From contig PS015079.1 in the NCBI GenBank assembly GCA_048213135.1, forward strand, positions 2,781 through 52,440: a stretch of 49,660 nucleotides of DNA, read 5' to 3'. Shown here piece by piece: positions 10,671 through 22,189 of this stretch. The translations under genes and the position numbers were made by a program. The notes under the pieces are model-generated. The model was given only the letters and a program-made list of their open reading frames with translations. It was not told the DNA's origin and did not search any database. The stretch is from Reclinomonas americana ATCC 50394 (taxonomy: Eukaryota; Jakobida; Jakobea; Jakobida). Each line of letters starts with the position of its first letter. Within the stretch, counting starts at the first letter, position 1.

Positions 10671-11971
10671 ATGAGAACAGCAACAGTGAAGGCGATTGCG
10701 GCCGCGCACAACCCGCATGTGCAAGTGAGTCTGGGGGAGCCTAGCGTGAACGGTGTGTGCTCCATGGCAGTGTGCGACACGTGGGTCGCGATAGGTGCTG
10801 GCGATCGCACAGTGTATCTCATAGAGGAGAAGGAGGAGGAGGAGGAGACGCGCACAGTTCATGAGTTGCAAGCGCACCTCAACCCCGTGACAGCCCTGCT
10901 GTTTCTGCGTGGTGGAACGCTCTTGTGCAGCGCGGATGGCATGCAGTACAGGTATGGGCGACAGGTGCCTGGACAGGTGATTATGTGGGAGGTGGCGACT
11001 CGGCGTGTGGTGTGGCAGCGGGAGGGGCACACGCGACTGGTGTCGAGTATGGTGGCGTCGAGAGACGGGCAGTTGCTGTTCACGAGCGCCCACACCGAGG
11101 CGGTACGCATGTGGCGTGCGGATGATGGGCAGTGTTTGAATGTATTTCCGGAGTCGACGGCGGCCGCGCCTCTGAGGGTGCTGGAGAACGGGGATCGACA
11201 GGTGCTGCTGGTGATGCGGGCGTCGGACGTGGAGTGGTGGGATACGCAGACGCTGCAGTCGTGGCAGTCGCCACCCATGCAGTACTCGCTGACATGCGCT
11301 GCGTGCTCGCCCGACGAGACTCTGCTGGTGACCGGTCACCCCACCGGTCACTTGTTTGTGTGGGCGTTGCTGGAGAGCGACGTACGCCTGCTGGCGTCTA
11401 CCAGTCAGCACGAGCTGGGCGTCGCGGATGTGGCGTTCACGAACGACAGCGCCTTCTTTGTCAGCTCGTCCTTTGGTGAGTGCGGGGTGAGGGAAGCCTG
11501 CTCTGCCGCTTTGCGTTGACGAGTGAACGCTTGCGCGCAGATGGATCCATCCGCGTGTGGCACGCCAGAAGCGCCACACTAGTGGGCACGTTGCGGGTCG
11601 TCGCGTGGACGTACCATCGCACGATGTTTGTGATGAAGCCCGGGTCGCCGTCGTCGCTGTATTCGTACAAGGAGACGACCGACGTCGCCGGCTCTTTCTT
11701 CACGTGGCCAACAGGTACGCAACGGCGACGCGGTACTGGGTAGTTGCCATAGCGTTAACATCGACTGGCAGGTCCATGGAGTGCACTGCGCCTGCTGAAT
11801 CGCGAACTGGCCTGCATACGTCAAGCTCTCGAAGCTCTCACCGAATTGCACGATCGCGAAGACGACGATGTCGACGAGGGAGAACCACTCCCGCTGCGAG
11901 TCCTTCGCTGCTTCATCTGCGAGGATGCCCAGTCGCTGTGCTTTTTGTGTTCCGTGCAAAGTCGACAGTGA
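10671..11971 (+). CDS. WD40-repeat beta-propeller protein with a Cys-rich C-terminal tail
   Basis: Three exons (10671-11475, 11541-11714, 11772-11971) join in frame to about 392 residues. WD-like blades are visible: ELQAHLNPVTALLFLRGG...VIMWEVATRR, EGHTRLVSSMVASRDG...VRMWRADDGQ, a blade ending DVEWWDTQTLQ, CAACSPDETLLVTGHPTGH...FVWALLE, and a blade that spans intron 1 and ends DGSIRVWHARS. Each ends in the hydrophobic-W/D signature, giving six to seven blades. The last exon adds a helical stretch (LLNRELACIRQALEAL), an acidic segment and a CX2CX6CX2C cluster (CFICEDAQSLCFLC) just before the stop, which could bind zinc. I do not recognise a specific ortholog; a scaffold role is the generic expectation. 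The ATG is the first after the gap and the preceding codons carry no propeller sequence. Confidence 0.85.
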
Positions 11972-12256
11972 ATGCGAGTTGTCCCACAGACGAAGACGAT
12001 CTTGCTTCTTTTGCGTTGAAGGAAAAGAGAGAAAGCGCGTTGTGTGCTATCGCGCGCGAGTGAGTGAGAGTGCAAGCCGTCTCACGACATCATGGTGTGT
12101 GGGGTGTGCATCAGTCGCACTCAATGTGTCACTTGTCTCTCTGTGTCTGTCTCTCTCTCTCTCCACAGGCGTGCGTGTGTGTATGTGAGTGAGAGGCAGG
12201 CATTGCCTGCGACTGCTCGTGTGTCTCTCTTTCTGTGTGCTGTGACGAAAACAGAC
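11972..12256. other. Intergenic region, pyrimidine-rich
   Basis: The stretch between the WD40 stop and the first plausible ATG of the PX-BAR gene is rich in CTCTCT and TGTGTG runs, with intron-like motifs (GTGAGTGAG at 12059). It may hold a 5' UTR intron or a short first exon of the nexin gene. I see no conserved coding sequence in it. Confidence 0.5.
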
Positions 12257-15200
12257 ATGAGCTCGCATTGCACTCACTCATCTCCCGCGCTTGCTTGTCT
12301 CTCTCTCTCTTTCTCTCTCTCTCTTTCTCTTTGCATGTGTGCGCAGAGTGCCGCAACAGGATCCGGAGTGCATGGAGGCTCAGCAATCAGCGATGAGGAC
12401 CCGGTCAGTCACACAATGGATTCGCATCACTCTCTCTCTCATTCTCATTCACTCATCCCTCGCACACCCCAGCCCGAGGAGGTGTACTTTGAGTTCAACA
12501 TTGAGCACGAGTTCAACTCGTTCTCCAACACGTGGTACTACAATGTGAAGACCAAGGTCAGTCGCTGTCTGCGCAGGAAGTAGTTGTCAGTCGCTCACAC
12601 ACACAGGTGTGGTGCGCAGACCAACTCGGATGCGTTTGGCATTCTGAAGGAGTTCACTGTGTTCCGCCGCTTCAGCGACTTTCGTTGGCGTGCGTTGCAG
12701 ACTTGTCGTCTTTGTTTGTCAAGAGCGCCGTGTCTGACGAGTGTTGTGACACAGTGTACGACACGCTGGTCGAGCTGCACGTGCACATCATTGTGCCGCC
12801 GCTGCCGGACTCGGATATCTTTGGTGTGTGTGTGTCTGCTCTCTTATGTGTTCACCCGCTCAGCACTCATCCGTGCCCGCTCTGCCCGACAGAACAACTG
12901 AGTGTGCGCGACTTTGATTCGTACCGCACTCGTGCGCTGCAGCTGTTCCTCTCCAAGGTCGCCGCCATTCCCGAACTGTGTCGCTCCAAGTACTTTTTGA
13001 AGTTCCTCAGCGCCTGGGACAAGGTGCGTCGATCGCCTTGACTTGTACAGATGCAATCGCTCATTCGCTCTCGTACGTGCGCAGGAATACGAGGACATTT
13101 GTGCACTGTCGGTGGAGGAAGTCAAGGTGTACCGCAAGTCGCTGAAGGACTCCATCATGAGCTCGCTGCGCAACTTTTTCCGTCGCAAGTCCAAGGAGGA
13201 GAAGGAGCTCGCGGCCTCGAATGTTGCGAGATGCAAAGTGTGGTGGGAATGTTGCCTGCCGCGCTCACACTCTTCACTGCAGGCTGCGTTCCGTGACAAC
13301 CTGCTCAAGCTGCAGTCGGCTTACTCACGATCGGTCGATGCGGCTCGCGAGTACACGCACACGCGCAAGGGTGAGTGCCGACTGTGATTGAGGTGATTTT
13401 TTTGGTGAGAGATCCTCATCGTTGTCGACAACGCACAGCTCTGGGGCAGACCGTTACTCAGATCGGCGAGCACTTTTCAGGAGTTGCGCTCTCTGCTTCT
13501 ATTGGTGCTGTTTCATTCATGAAAGCTGACTGGGTGAGTGTTGACAGCTGGCCAACCGCGAAATGGCTGGCATTCGTTTCGCACCACCGTCCACGAACGA
13601 GGGCAACGGCCGTATCGCTCTGGCCATGCGCGACCTGGCAATCATGTGCACCACGTGGGGTGACCGCGAGATGAACATGGTGCGCTGCTGCGTGTCGTCG
13701 AGTGGGAGTATCCGACCCGCGTCCTCACACCTTGTCGCAGGCCTTTGAGGAGGAGACTCTGCTGGACTACATGGACTTTGCGTCGCGCAGTGCCAAGGCG
13801 GCAGCGGTGTGTGCCATGCTGCATTTGCATCCACGACCGTGGGATACTCACGTTGAAGGGCGCGCACAGTTGTATCTGAAGCGCGCGGAGGAGATGCAGA
13901 TCGAAGTGGACCTCGACAGCCGTCGGCTGCAAGAAAAGAACGTCAAGCGCGATGGCTTGGCGACGGCGGCCGCACCCGGCAGCAAGACTGTCACCCGGCT
14001 GGATGCCGACATCAACAAGGTCTATTACTGCCATCTCTTCTGTATTACAAGCGCAGGTGACTTACGTGTGGGCACCGTAGCTGGCGAACCAAGTAAACAC
14101 GGCGCGTGAGCGAGTGGACCAGGTGCGCACCAGCATTGCGCCGGAGCTTGACAGATTCGAGAAGATGCGCGTGGCCGACATTACCTCGGCGTTGGCCTCG
14201 TTCGTGGAAGCTAATGTGCATCACGAACGCGAGGTCAGTCGGCGCTGCTTGTGCATCCTCTCCTTTCCCGATCGTAGCTGACGAGGGAGCCTTCATAGAT
14301 GGCGCACTACTGGGAGTCGGTCATGTCCTCCAACTGTTCGTTGTTGTTGTTGTTGTTATCGACAGCGCGTTTCTCTTTTCTCTCCCGTCTGATTCACATG
14401 TGGTGCGCCCAGTGTTGTGGTCGGACGAGAGTCCAGTCGACGATTTGTTGCGACGAGTGGCGGCCTGTCGATTGGCGGACGAGGCCACGGCCGCCGTGGC
14501 CCAAGTACAGCGTCTGTGTGACAGGAGTTGCGCTCTGCCACATGAGTTAGGGAAGGGTGATTCACCTGCCGATTCTCACACTCTGTTCGCGTTTTTGTAT
14601 CAGAGGGCGCACCGCAAGTGCTGCTGCGACGCGGTGCACTGTACTGCATGCTGGAGACATGCTCCAAGTTCCCCGACACCGTCAATCTGCTCATCATTGC
14701 TTTCGACGTGATTCGGCAGCTGCCGTTCACCGGCGATGGTGCGTGCGTCGCAGTTCTCACTGCCGCTCGCTCTGCGTTGAGTCTCACTCTGTTCGTTTGT
14801 TGCGCAGGCGAACCGGAGCAACAGGGAGTCAAGGAGAACTGTGTGCGATTCATTGTCGACCGCATGCGCCGCTTCACACAAGCTGCCGAAATGTTCCGCC
14901 ACACACAAGAGGACGGTGTGCGATCAGTCAATGCCGACCTGCTGCGAAGCGCGAATGCCGCACTCGCCAGTCTGGCCGTCCGCAACAGTGCGTGTCGCTT
15001 GTGTCTGCTTGTGCCCATGCCGGATGCAATCTCACCTTGATGCGCAGCACCGATCGCGATCCGCTTGGCACAACGCGATAACGGACTCGACGCAATCGCC
15101 AACTCGTTCCGCGTGTTCCCCGACGACTACGAAATCCTCACTTCAGCATTTGCGGTGCTCGGCATTGCGGCGTTGAATGGAGGTGCGCTTTTCACCATGG

Positions 15201-17004
15201 CTTCTTTACTTCTTCCGCCTCTTACGGATCTGTGCTCAGGTCGATTCCCCACCGACATTGAGAATGCCATCCTGCTGGCGCTCGTCGAGGGCGTGCGTGG
15301 CTACCCCGAGTTGTCAATGCTGCATGTGAACGCCTTTGGAGCCATGATTGCACTGGCCAATGCCACGAGTTGCGTCGTAGTCGCTGGCAAAGCTTCGTTG
15401 CTCGCTGGCTTACTGTGCGCTGTACATGCAGATCGCAACACCGACATGCTGTTGCAGCACGGTGTTGTGGAGCTGATCGAGGAGAGCATGACACGACACT
15501 CAAGTAACGTGTCACTGCTCATCAATGCATTTGACCTGCTCAACTTCTTGGTGCCGCGTCAAAGTGAGTCTCCCTCCCCGGTCGTCGCACTCCCACTCGA
15601 CGGTTTTTCTGATGACGCTTGTTGCTATTTGTGTGTGCAGTCAAGGTGGTCATGGTGCCGCTGGATGGCGAGCGCATTGTGTCAACTGTGGTCGAGGTGC
15701 TGACACGGATTCAGAACTATCTCAAGCTGCACGTGGTCGGCGCCAAGCTGCTCTCACGGCTGGCCAACCTCGACGGTTTGTGCGAGATGTGCGTTCATTG
15801 CTGTCGCCGCTCTGCCTCACACAGTGCGCGTGTCGTGATGCTCACGCAGCGACGACGCTGGCCAGCATGATGACCAAGGACTGCATCGAGGTGCTGGCCA
15901 AGGGCGTCCGCCGATACCGCGACTATCCCGGGTACCATGTGCATGCCTTCCGTGTGCTCCGGTCCGTGCTCTCCGAGGACAGTTGAGTCCGCCAGATTTG
16001 CTATATGCTTGCTTCCAGGTTTGCTGTGTGACTGACCCTCTGCTTCGCGCAGCCTTCCGCATGCTGTACGCCGAAAAGATCCATGCAAATGTGCTCGATG
16101 TGCTCAAGCGATTCCACACGCACGGCGCCATGGTGGAGGCCGGCGAAGCATTCATGCAAGAATACCAGCGTCTCGCCGCAGCCGCTGGACTGGAGCTTTC
16201 CGACAGGCACTCGACAGTGGTGTGTGAACGTGCTGGCAGGGGAAGGAGAGGTTGTTGCTGACTTGGCACGTTTGTCGCAGACGCACACCCTCCGGCTGTC
16301 GCCATTCCAGGACGCCGACGGCGCCAGTGGATCCGGCGTGCACGTGCGTCGCAGTCCTCAGGAATTGCACGAGAGACGTTGTGTTTCTGATGAATTATTT
16401 TTGACTCACAGGCCGCCGCCGTTGCCGCTGCCGGTGAAGGACGCGTGTCCACCGATGGCAGTGTGAGTTCAGGCTTGTCGGCCATGCATGTCCTGGCGCA
16501 GCCGCCGGTGGCCGTCATGGTGCCCACCATGGTGAGTCAGCCGGCACCGACAATGCAGGTGAGTTGTTCGTGTGCTTGTGAAGTGTCACAGTTCATTGTC
16601 TCACTGCGCGTGCCACACGCAGCCGGGCTCGCCGATTGAGATCCAGCTGCCACCGGTGAGTCACTCCGCTCCCTCTCGTGTGCACAGATGAGTTCATCCG
16701 CTCACAACTCACGAACGTTGCAGCCGCGAGCTCCAGTGGCCGCCCGTGTGCCAGTCAGCATGCCAGACCCCTTCAGCGTGGCGCCCTCCTCAGGCCCCGT
16801 CTTCGCCGCCGACTTTTCAGACTCCTCCATCGACAGTTGCGTGACACAGTTCCACCCACTCCAATGGACGACGGCCGATCAATCTGACCCCTCTTGTGCA
16901 TAGTCGACGCTCCGTTTGCGCCTGCCCGTTCCGCAGCCCCGTCGAGCGCCTCCAAGAAGAGCTCCTCTATATTCACGCTGCAGGACTCAGACGACGACCA
17001 GTGA
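12257..17004 (+). CDS. PX-BAR sorting nexin fused to armadillo-like repeats
   Basis: PX domain (12480-13020): VYFEFNIEHEFNSFSNTWYYNV, then FGILKEFTVFRRFSDF with the phosphoinositide-binding RRFSDF motif, VYDTLVELHVHIIVPPLPD, and FLSKVAAIPELCRSKYFLKFLS. A BAR-type helical region follows (13085-14335): VYRKSLKDSIMSSLRNFF, FRDNLLKLQSAYSRSVDAAREY, YLKRAEEMQIEVDLDSRRLQEKN and RTSIAPELDRFEKMRVADI, closing with HHEREMAHYWES as SNX-BARs do. No stop follows. A splice at 14336/14413 (long pyrimidine tract before CCCAG) continues in frame into helical repeats (14413-16250) such as SNADLLRSANAALASLAVRN, LLINAFDLLNFLVP and HVHAFRVLRSVLSED. This second part has no nearby in-frame ATG, which argues for one polypeptide. 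The tail (16400-17004) is Pro/Ser-rich with DPF and DAPF motifs and ends LQDSDDDQ. It probably acts in endosomal membrane tubulation. The ATG and exon 1 are uncertain, since the first codons run into a CT-rich, intron-like tract. Confidence 0.68.
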
Positions 17005-17106
17005 GACGACGCTGACTGGCTGAGCGGAACGTCGAGAAGATGATCGGAGAATGAAGTCGTGTCCTCGTTGATGTCCTCAGTCACTCTCTCGACGTCGTAA
17101 TTAACA

Positions 17107-18425
17107 ATGACAGCCGCACAGCTCATCCTCTGTGCGGCCTTCTTCTGCATGTCGACCATTCTCGAGTCATTTGGTCTCGCCTCGCCCTGGGCAGTCTCAA
17201 GAGAACAGACAGTTAAGTCAATGAGCGAGAGATGTGAGTGAGCGCGTTGACTGAGCGCGCACACACACACACGCAGGTCTCTCTGATCAACATCTGTGAG
17301 TCCATCGGCTGTCTCAACTGGATAGAGCAGATGCGTGAACGCACGGGCCTCTGCACTGCGTGGAAAGTGTGGTATCACAGCAACAATCTGTGTTTGGCCC
17401 TGGCGCTCATGGCCACTGTGGTCACCGCCGCCGGCTGTGTCACGTGTGTCATTGCGGCGGCGCACATGTCGCGAGACTTGACGGGATTCCCGCATCCAAA
17501 GTCCAAGTTGAGGAGGGGGAGAGGAAGAGGAAGAGGAAGGGAGGAGGGAGACAGGTGCTGTAGAGGGCCGAAGGGAGAGACGCGACTCAGAGACAGTCAG
17601 TGGTGAAACAGCCAAGAGACAACTGCGCTTCGGAGAGACAAGGGGTGGCAAGGCAGGCAGTCTCTGAGAGCAGAAGGGAGACACAGCTCCGAGACAAGCA
17701 GGGCGGTGAGAAGCAACTGCGATTCGGAGGGCAGAAGGAGAGACGAAGAAGGAGAATAAGTTGCTGCAGAGCAGTCTCTCAGAGACAAGCAGAGCGGTGA
17801 GACAGTTGCGATTCGGAGATGGCAAGACAAGCAGTCACTCGGAGGGTAGCACAACTCAGAAGCAAGCAGTGAGATAACTGTGGCATGGAAGTCAGGAGGA
17901 AAAAACTAGTAACGACACAGCTGGCAGGAGGCAGTTGCGACTCGAGAAGTTGGAAAGATAAAGGCCAGAAGTAGAGGCAAAGATTGACACACAAGTTGTT
18001 GTACTTGAGCAGTCTCAGTCTCTGGGGTAGCAGGGGGAGGCACAACTCACTGACAATCAGGGACCATCACTTGTCCACCAGCGTTGCTGACAGCCGTCTT
18101 TCCCCTCCCTTCCCCACCCCCCCCCCCCCTCCCCCTCTTCATCAGATCCGTGCCCCTGATGCGAGTCTGCAAGATCCTCGGCGCAGTCGGCGGCCTCTTC
18201 CTCCTCGGCACCTTTGTCACCTACTGGGCGGTCTTTGCGCACAGCATCCCCTGCAACAACACCTACCTGCAATTGGTCGGCGGTCTGTCGCAATTCGGCT
18301 ACGGATTCTTCCTCACGTTGGTGTCGTTTGCGTTGACGGCCACGGCCTCTATTGTGCTGCTGGTGACCAAGACCAAGAGACCGCGAGTGCGCGTGGTCAA
18401 GCTCGCCGAGCAGCATGTTGAATGA
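17107..18425 (+). CDS. Claudin/PMP22-like four-helix membrane protein
   Basis: Three exons (17107-17211, 17277-17554, 18146-18425) keep frame and give about 220 residues. TM1 begins right after the start (AAQLILCAAFFCMST). A first loop carries SPWAV and a cysteine pair in CESIGC followed by W. TM2 is NNLCLALALMATVVTAAGCV. A basic Arg/Gly cytoplasmic loop follows, then TM3 (LGAVGGLFLLGTFVTYW), a short loop with Cys and an NNT glycosylation sequon, and TM4 (GYGFFLTLVSFALTATASIV), ending in a basic tail. This layout matches the claudin/PMP22 tetraspan superfamily, but sequence conservation is too low to name an ortholog. The donor at 17212 (GTTAAGT) was chosen because it alone restores frame. 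Intron 2 is 591 nt, unusually long here, and holds a minisatellite. Confidence 0.72.
17590..17960. repeat. Degenerate minisatellite in intron 2 of the tetraspan gene
   Basis: Imperfect tandem copies share the blocks GCGATTCGGAG, GAGACAAGCAG and GCAGTCTCTGAGAG, reappearing every roughly 55-110 nt. The stretch is purine-rich on the plus strand and has a long spurious ORF on the minus strand. It accounts for most of the length of this unusually large intron. A C homopolymer (about 18117-18129) sits near the intron's 3' end. Confidence 0.75.
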
Positions 18426-18457
18426 AAAGAAATTTCACTTAGTAGTTGTCTTTCGTG

Positions 18458-21400
18458 ATGTTGGAGTGGAAAGGATCTCTTGCGCCCTACTCCTCGACCA
18501 CATGGTCGGACTTGCAAGCCGATCGCACACTCTTTGAAACTGTGCGTCATTCTCTCACACACACACTCTCTTGTCACTCACTCACACACGCACACACACA
18601 GGTGTATCGCGCACTGTTGGAGGCCTACAATGTGGAGCCTGCGCGTGCGCCCACACTAGGCGGGCGCGAAGTCGACTTGTATGTGCTGTGGCGCGAGGTC
18701 AACTCGCGAGGTGGACTGGAGGAGGTGCATTGTGATTGACATGCATTTTTTGGCGCGCTCTCTCTCTCTGACTTCCTCCTCCACACAACAGGTGATCAAT
18801 CGCAAAGTGTGGCAAGAGGTGGCACGTGCCTTCCACCTCCCAAAGACCATCACCTCGGCGTCGTTTGTGTTGCGCCGCACGTATGAGCGCTTCCTGTTGC
18901 CACTGGAGGAGCGCTTTCGGTGGAATCGTGAGCTGGTGCCGACGCAGCAGCCGCTCGACACGGGCACCGGTCGCGGTCGTGGTGGTCGGCGACCAAAGCA
19001 GGTGGCCGGCGACCCACTGACTGGCGGGTCGGCAACTGGAGGCCCGTCGGCTGTGGGCTTTGGCGGTGGAGTGGGAGGTGGCATGTCATTCCGTGACTCG
19101 TTCCGCTCGTTTGGCTTGCCGCCGCCGATTGGAATGGCGCCACCGCCGGCTGCTGGTGGTGGGAGCTCGCGCCCGTTGCGGCTGAGCTCGGTGCGTGCGG
19201 CGCAGGATACGGCATTCGATTATTCGTCGCGGAGAGCGCGGCGGCGCAGTGAGGAGGGTGCGGATGGGATGGAGCGCTCGGGACCGACGGTGGAGACCAT
19301 GCTGAGCCCGGCCGACCCAGCCAAAGTGCCAATGCCGTACTACACCAAGTAAGTGAGATAGAACCGTGAGGTTGTTAATTGTTGGTCCACTCATCATCGC
19401 GTGTCGCGTAGCTACGACGCCATGCAGGCGGCGCTGCCGGCTCCGCAACAGGGCGTCACTGGCGCTCTCCCGCCGACTGAGCGCCCCGCGCAGCCGCCGC
19501 CCGACCCAGGACCATCGGCCCCACCTGAGCTTCGACGCGCCTACCGCTTGTCGTTGCCGGTGGAGAAGCCGGTCGGTACGCCGTCGCCGCCGAGTATCGC
19601 CGACTTGCAGAATCTGTGGGACTTCCAGCACCCGTATCGGTTCCGGCCGGCACGCAAGCTCAACTTGACGCCAGCCGGACTCTCCCAGATGCAAGGTGCG
19701 TTGTTCCCTGCCGCGATCTGCGAGACCAACAGTGGTTCCTGAAGAGAAATTGCTGAGCAGACTACCGACTCTCGTCTGTTCCCCGACCGCAAAACGCCAT
19801 TGCCGCCGTGCGCGCTGCACAGCAGCAACACGAATCCACCCACAGTTGCGGTCGCGATGTTGTGTGTACCCAGCATGGTCGCCTTGCATCTCACGTGGGC
19901 GGCACAGAGACCATCTCGGAGGCGCTTGTTCGACGTGTGCGCTGCTCGCTCGAGTGCGGCATGGCCGAGCAAGTGCGTTGGGGCCTCAAATCGCTGCACT
20001 ACCTGTTGGAGCTCAACGACCCCGCGTTTGTCTTTACCGGTACGGGAGCGTGAGAGCGAGCTTGGTATGTCGCGTCTGCGCATCATGTGCCAATCGCAAA
20101 TCTCTCCCCGCAGTGGCCGAGTCACCGCGTATTCCCACTGCGATTGCCGACGAGGGTCGGGAGCATCTGCGAAAACTCGAGGACGCATTTTTTGGTGGCG
20201 CAGACGATGAGTACGACGACGAAGATGACGAGGATCGCCAGGAGGCAATTGCAGCTCCGGGTGTGAAGCGTGCGCGCGCCGACTCGATTCCATTCGGCCG
20301 GGCGTTTCTCCCCGCCGAGGATGACCTGTACGCCGATGTTGCGTCGCGGCACCCTGTCTCTCCATCTCGCGTATTCGCCGTGCGTGTTGTTCACCTTTGG
20401 TATTGCAGGTGTACAACGGGGTGTCGTACGAGTATCCGCTACCGATTGAGGAGCTGGAGGTGTCACGCGAAGCGCTGACTGTATCGTTGGAGACGCTGTC
20501 GCGGTTGTCGTTCCAAGTGGCCAACGCGCGTGCTTTTGCGACCAATCCGCGTGTGCAACAACTCATTGTGGCTGTCTTGCGTCTGTCCTGCCGCGGCAAC
20601 CGACATGTGCGCGTGGTGGAGGCGCGACACGTGCGACAGGCCTTGCACCTGGTCTGCAATGTCGTGTCGGTGGAAGTGGAGCAACCGCAGCATGATCGTC
20701 AGCGCCGACCATCGTCGAGGCAAGCGAGTCTCTTGTCGACCGACTTTGCAGGCCTGCTGGCACAGGAGCTGTGCCATGTCATTCGCCGCCACTCGAGCCT
20801 GCTGGTGCTGGCCGCCGCCACTTGGGTTGCGTGTTGGGGAATCTGTCGCACTGACTCCTCATTCCCCTCTGCTGATTGTCGATGCTTTCCGCTCACACAG
20901 GCTCTCACTCTGCTTCTTGACAAGCATTGGGATGCACATCAACGTGCCTTGCGCCAAGTGGTGGAAAACAGTGGATGGGCAGTGCAGCCGCGTGTGTTCG
21001 ACTTGCTGGTGGACACTCTTGCGGAAATTCTCACGGTGAGCGCCTTCACTTTACCCTTCCTTGCATCCCGTTTCAACACTCATGCTCGCACTGGGGCAGG
21101 GCGATGGAATACATCCACGTGATCCGGATCACCCGCACCACGAAATCAACCTGGTCGAGTGCGCCGTCTCGTGCGCCAAGTGCATCGAGGCGTTTGTCAG
21201 AATGCGCATGAGCAAGCCACAGCCACCGCCCCCACCACCACCACCGCCGCCCCCACTACCGGCACCGGCATCTGCATCGGCGTCCAGCATGCCGCCATCT
21301 GTGGCCTCGTCGGGACAGCTGTCAGAGATGAGCGAGGACTTGGCCGCGGCAATGCCGCCTCCATCCACGCCAGTACCTGCGGCCTCTTCAGATGACGCCG

Positions 21401-22129
21401 ACATGGCTATGGAGGGCGACTTTGACGCGTCTCAATCGCAGTCGCAGTCGCAGTCGCAGTCGCAACTGTCGCGCTCGTCAACACCAGGACCGCAGGAGAG
21501 TGACTTTGAGTGGGAGATCCCGTGCCAGCCACGTCGCGGCTACCCCACACATGTGCCTTCTGCGGCGGTTACCTGCTGTGTGCAGGCGGCACTGCAGATT
21601 CTGGCCAAGCCACCGTCACTGTCGCTGGTCGACGCCGACAAGAAGCTGATGGCGTGGAAGCAGGAGGCGTGGATTCGTGAGCTGCGTCAAAGTCGACGAG
21701 TGGAGGCGGCCGAGGCCGCTGCCAGTGGCACCGACACCGATGTTCCGGCTGCGACTGCTGCTGCTGCTGCAGCCGCCGCCGCCGACTCGGCCATGTCACC
21801 AATGTCGCCCACTGGCGACGCCATGGCGGCCAACATGACGGAGGAGCTGTACCAGATTCGGTGGGATTTGTATGGTGCATGTGTGGAGATGTTGAATGCG
21901 CTGGCCTGGGACAAGCGTCAACGGTTTGTGTCTGCGGTTAGTTGTCCAGCGGTGGTCTCGCTTTCTCACTCTCGGTTTTCTCTCGAACAGCGACATTCTG
22001 GCGGCACACGAGAGCACGTTGCTGGACGCGCTGCTTCACATTTCCAACAGTGAGGAGCACGCGGCAGCGCTGAAGAACACCTGCCTCGACCTGCTGGCCA
22101 AGGTGGCGGTGCGCGGTCGCTCCGTGTGA
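18458..22129 (+). CDS. ARID-domain protein, SWI/SNF (ARID1/ARID2-like) subunit
   Basis: The ATG at 18458 begins MLEWKGSLAPYSST. The ARID DNA-binding domain spans three exons (18500-18950): VYRALLEAYN, GREVDLYVLWREVNSRGGLEE, VINRKVWQEVARAFHLP, SFVLRRTYERFLLPLEE. These are the expected helices, including the L-W-R-E-V-x-x-R-G-G and W-x-x-V-A motifs. A long Gly/Pro/Arg-rich linker follows, then YDAMQAALP and SIADLQNLWDFQHPYRFRP. The C-terminal half is helical: ALVRRVRCSLECGMAEQVRW, LKSLHYLLELNDPAFVFT, EALTVSLETLSRLSFQVAN, LLDKHWDAHQRALRQVVEN and LLDALLHISNSEEHAAALKN. This resembles the armadillo-like C-terminus of BAF250/ARID1 or ARID2/Rsc9. Low-complexity inserts are an acidic DDEYDDEDDEDR, a poly-Pro run (21220-21255), an SQ repeat (21434-21466) and a poly-Ala run (21750-21785). 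Stop at 22127-22129. The start lies 32 nt after the previous gene's stop. Confidence 0.85.
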
Positions 22130-22189
22130 TTGATAATTGCGATTACATGGTCGATTTACATTATCTCGAGTTGTTTGTGGTCAGTCTTG

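Noticed and set aside
9648-11519. 623-codon plus-strand ORF across a gap
   Set aside because: It runs antisense through the S1P lyase exons and only stays open because the 173 N translate as X. Only the part from 10671 is the real WD40 exon.
16773-17825. 350-codon minus-strand ORF
   Set aside because: It overlaps the end of the PX-BAR-ARM gene, the tetraspan exons and a minisatellite. Composition is Ser/Leu/Pro low complexity with no domain.
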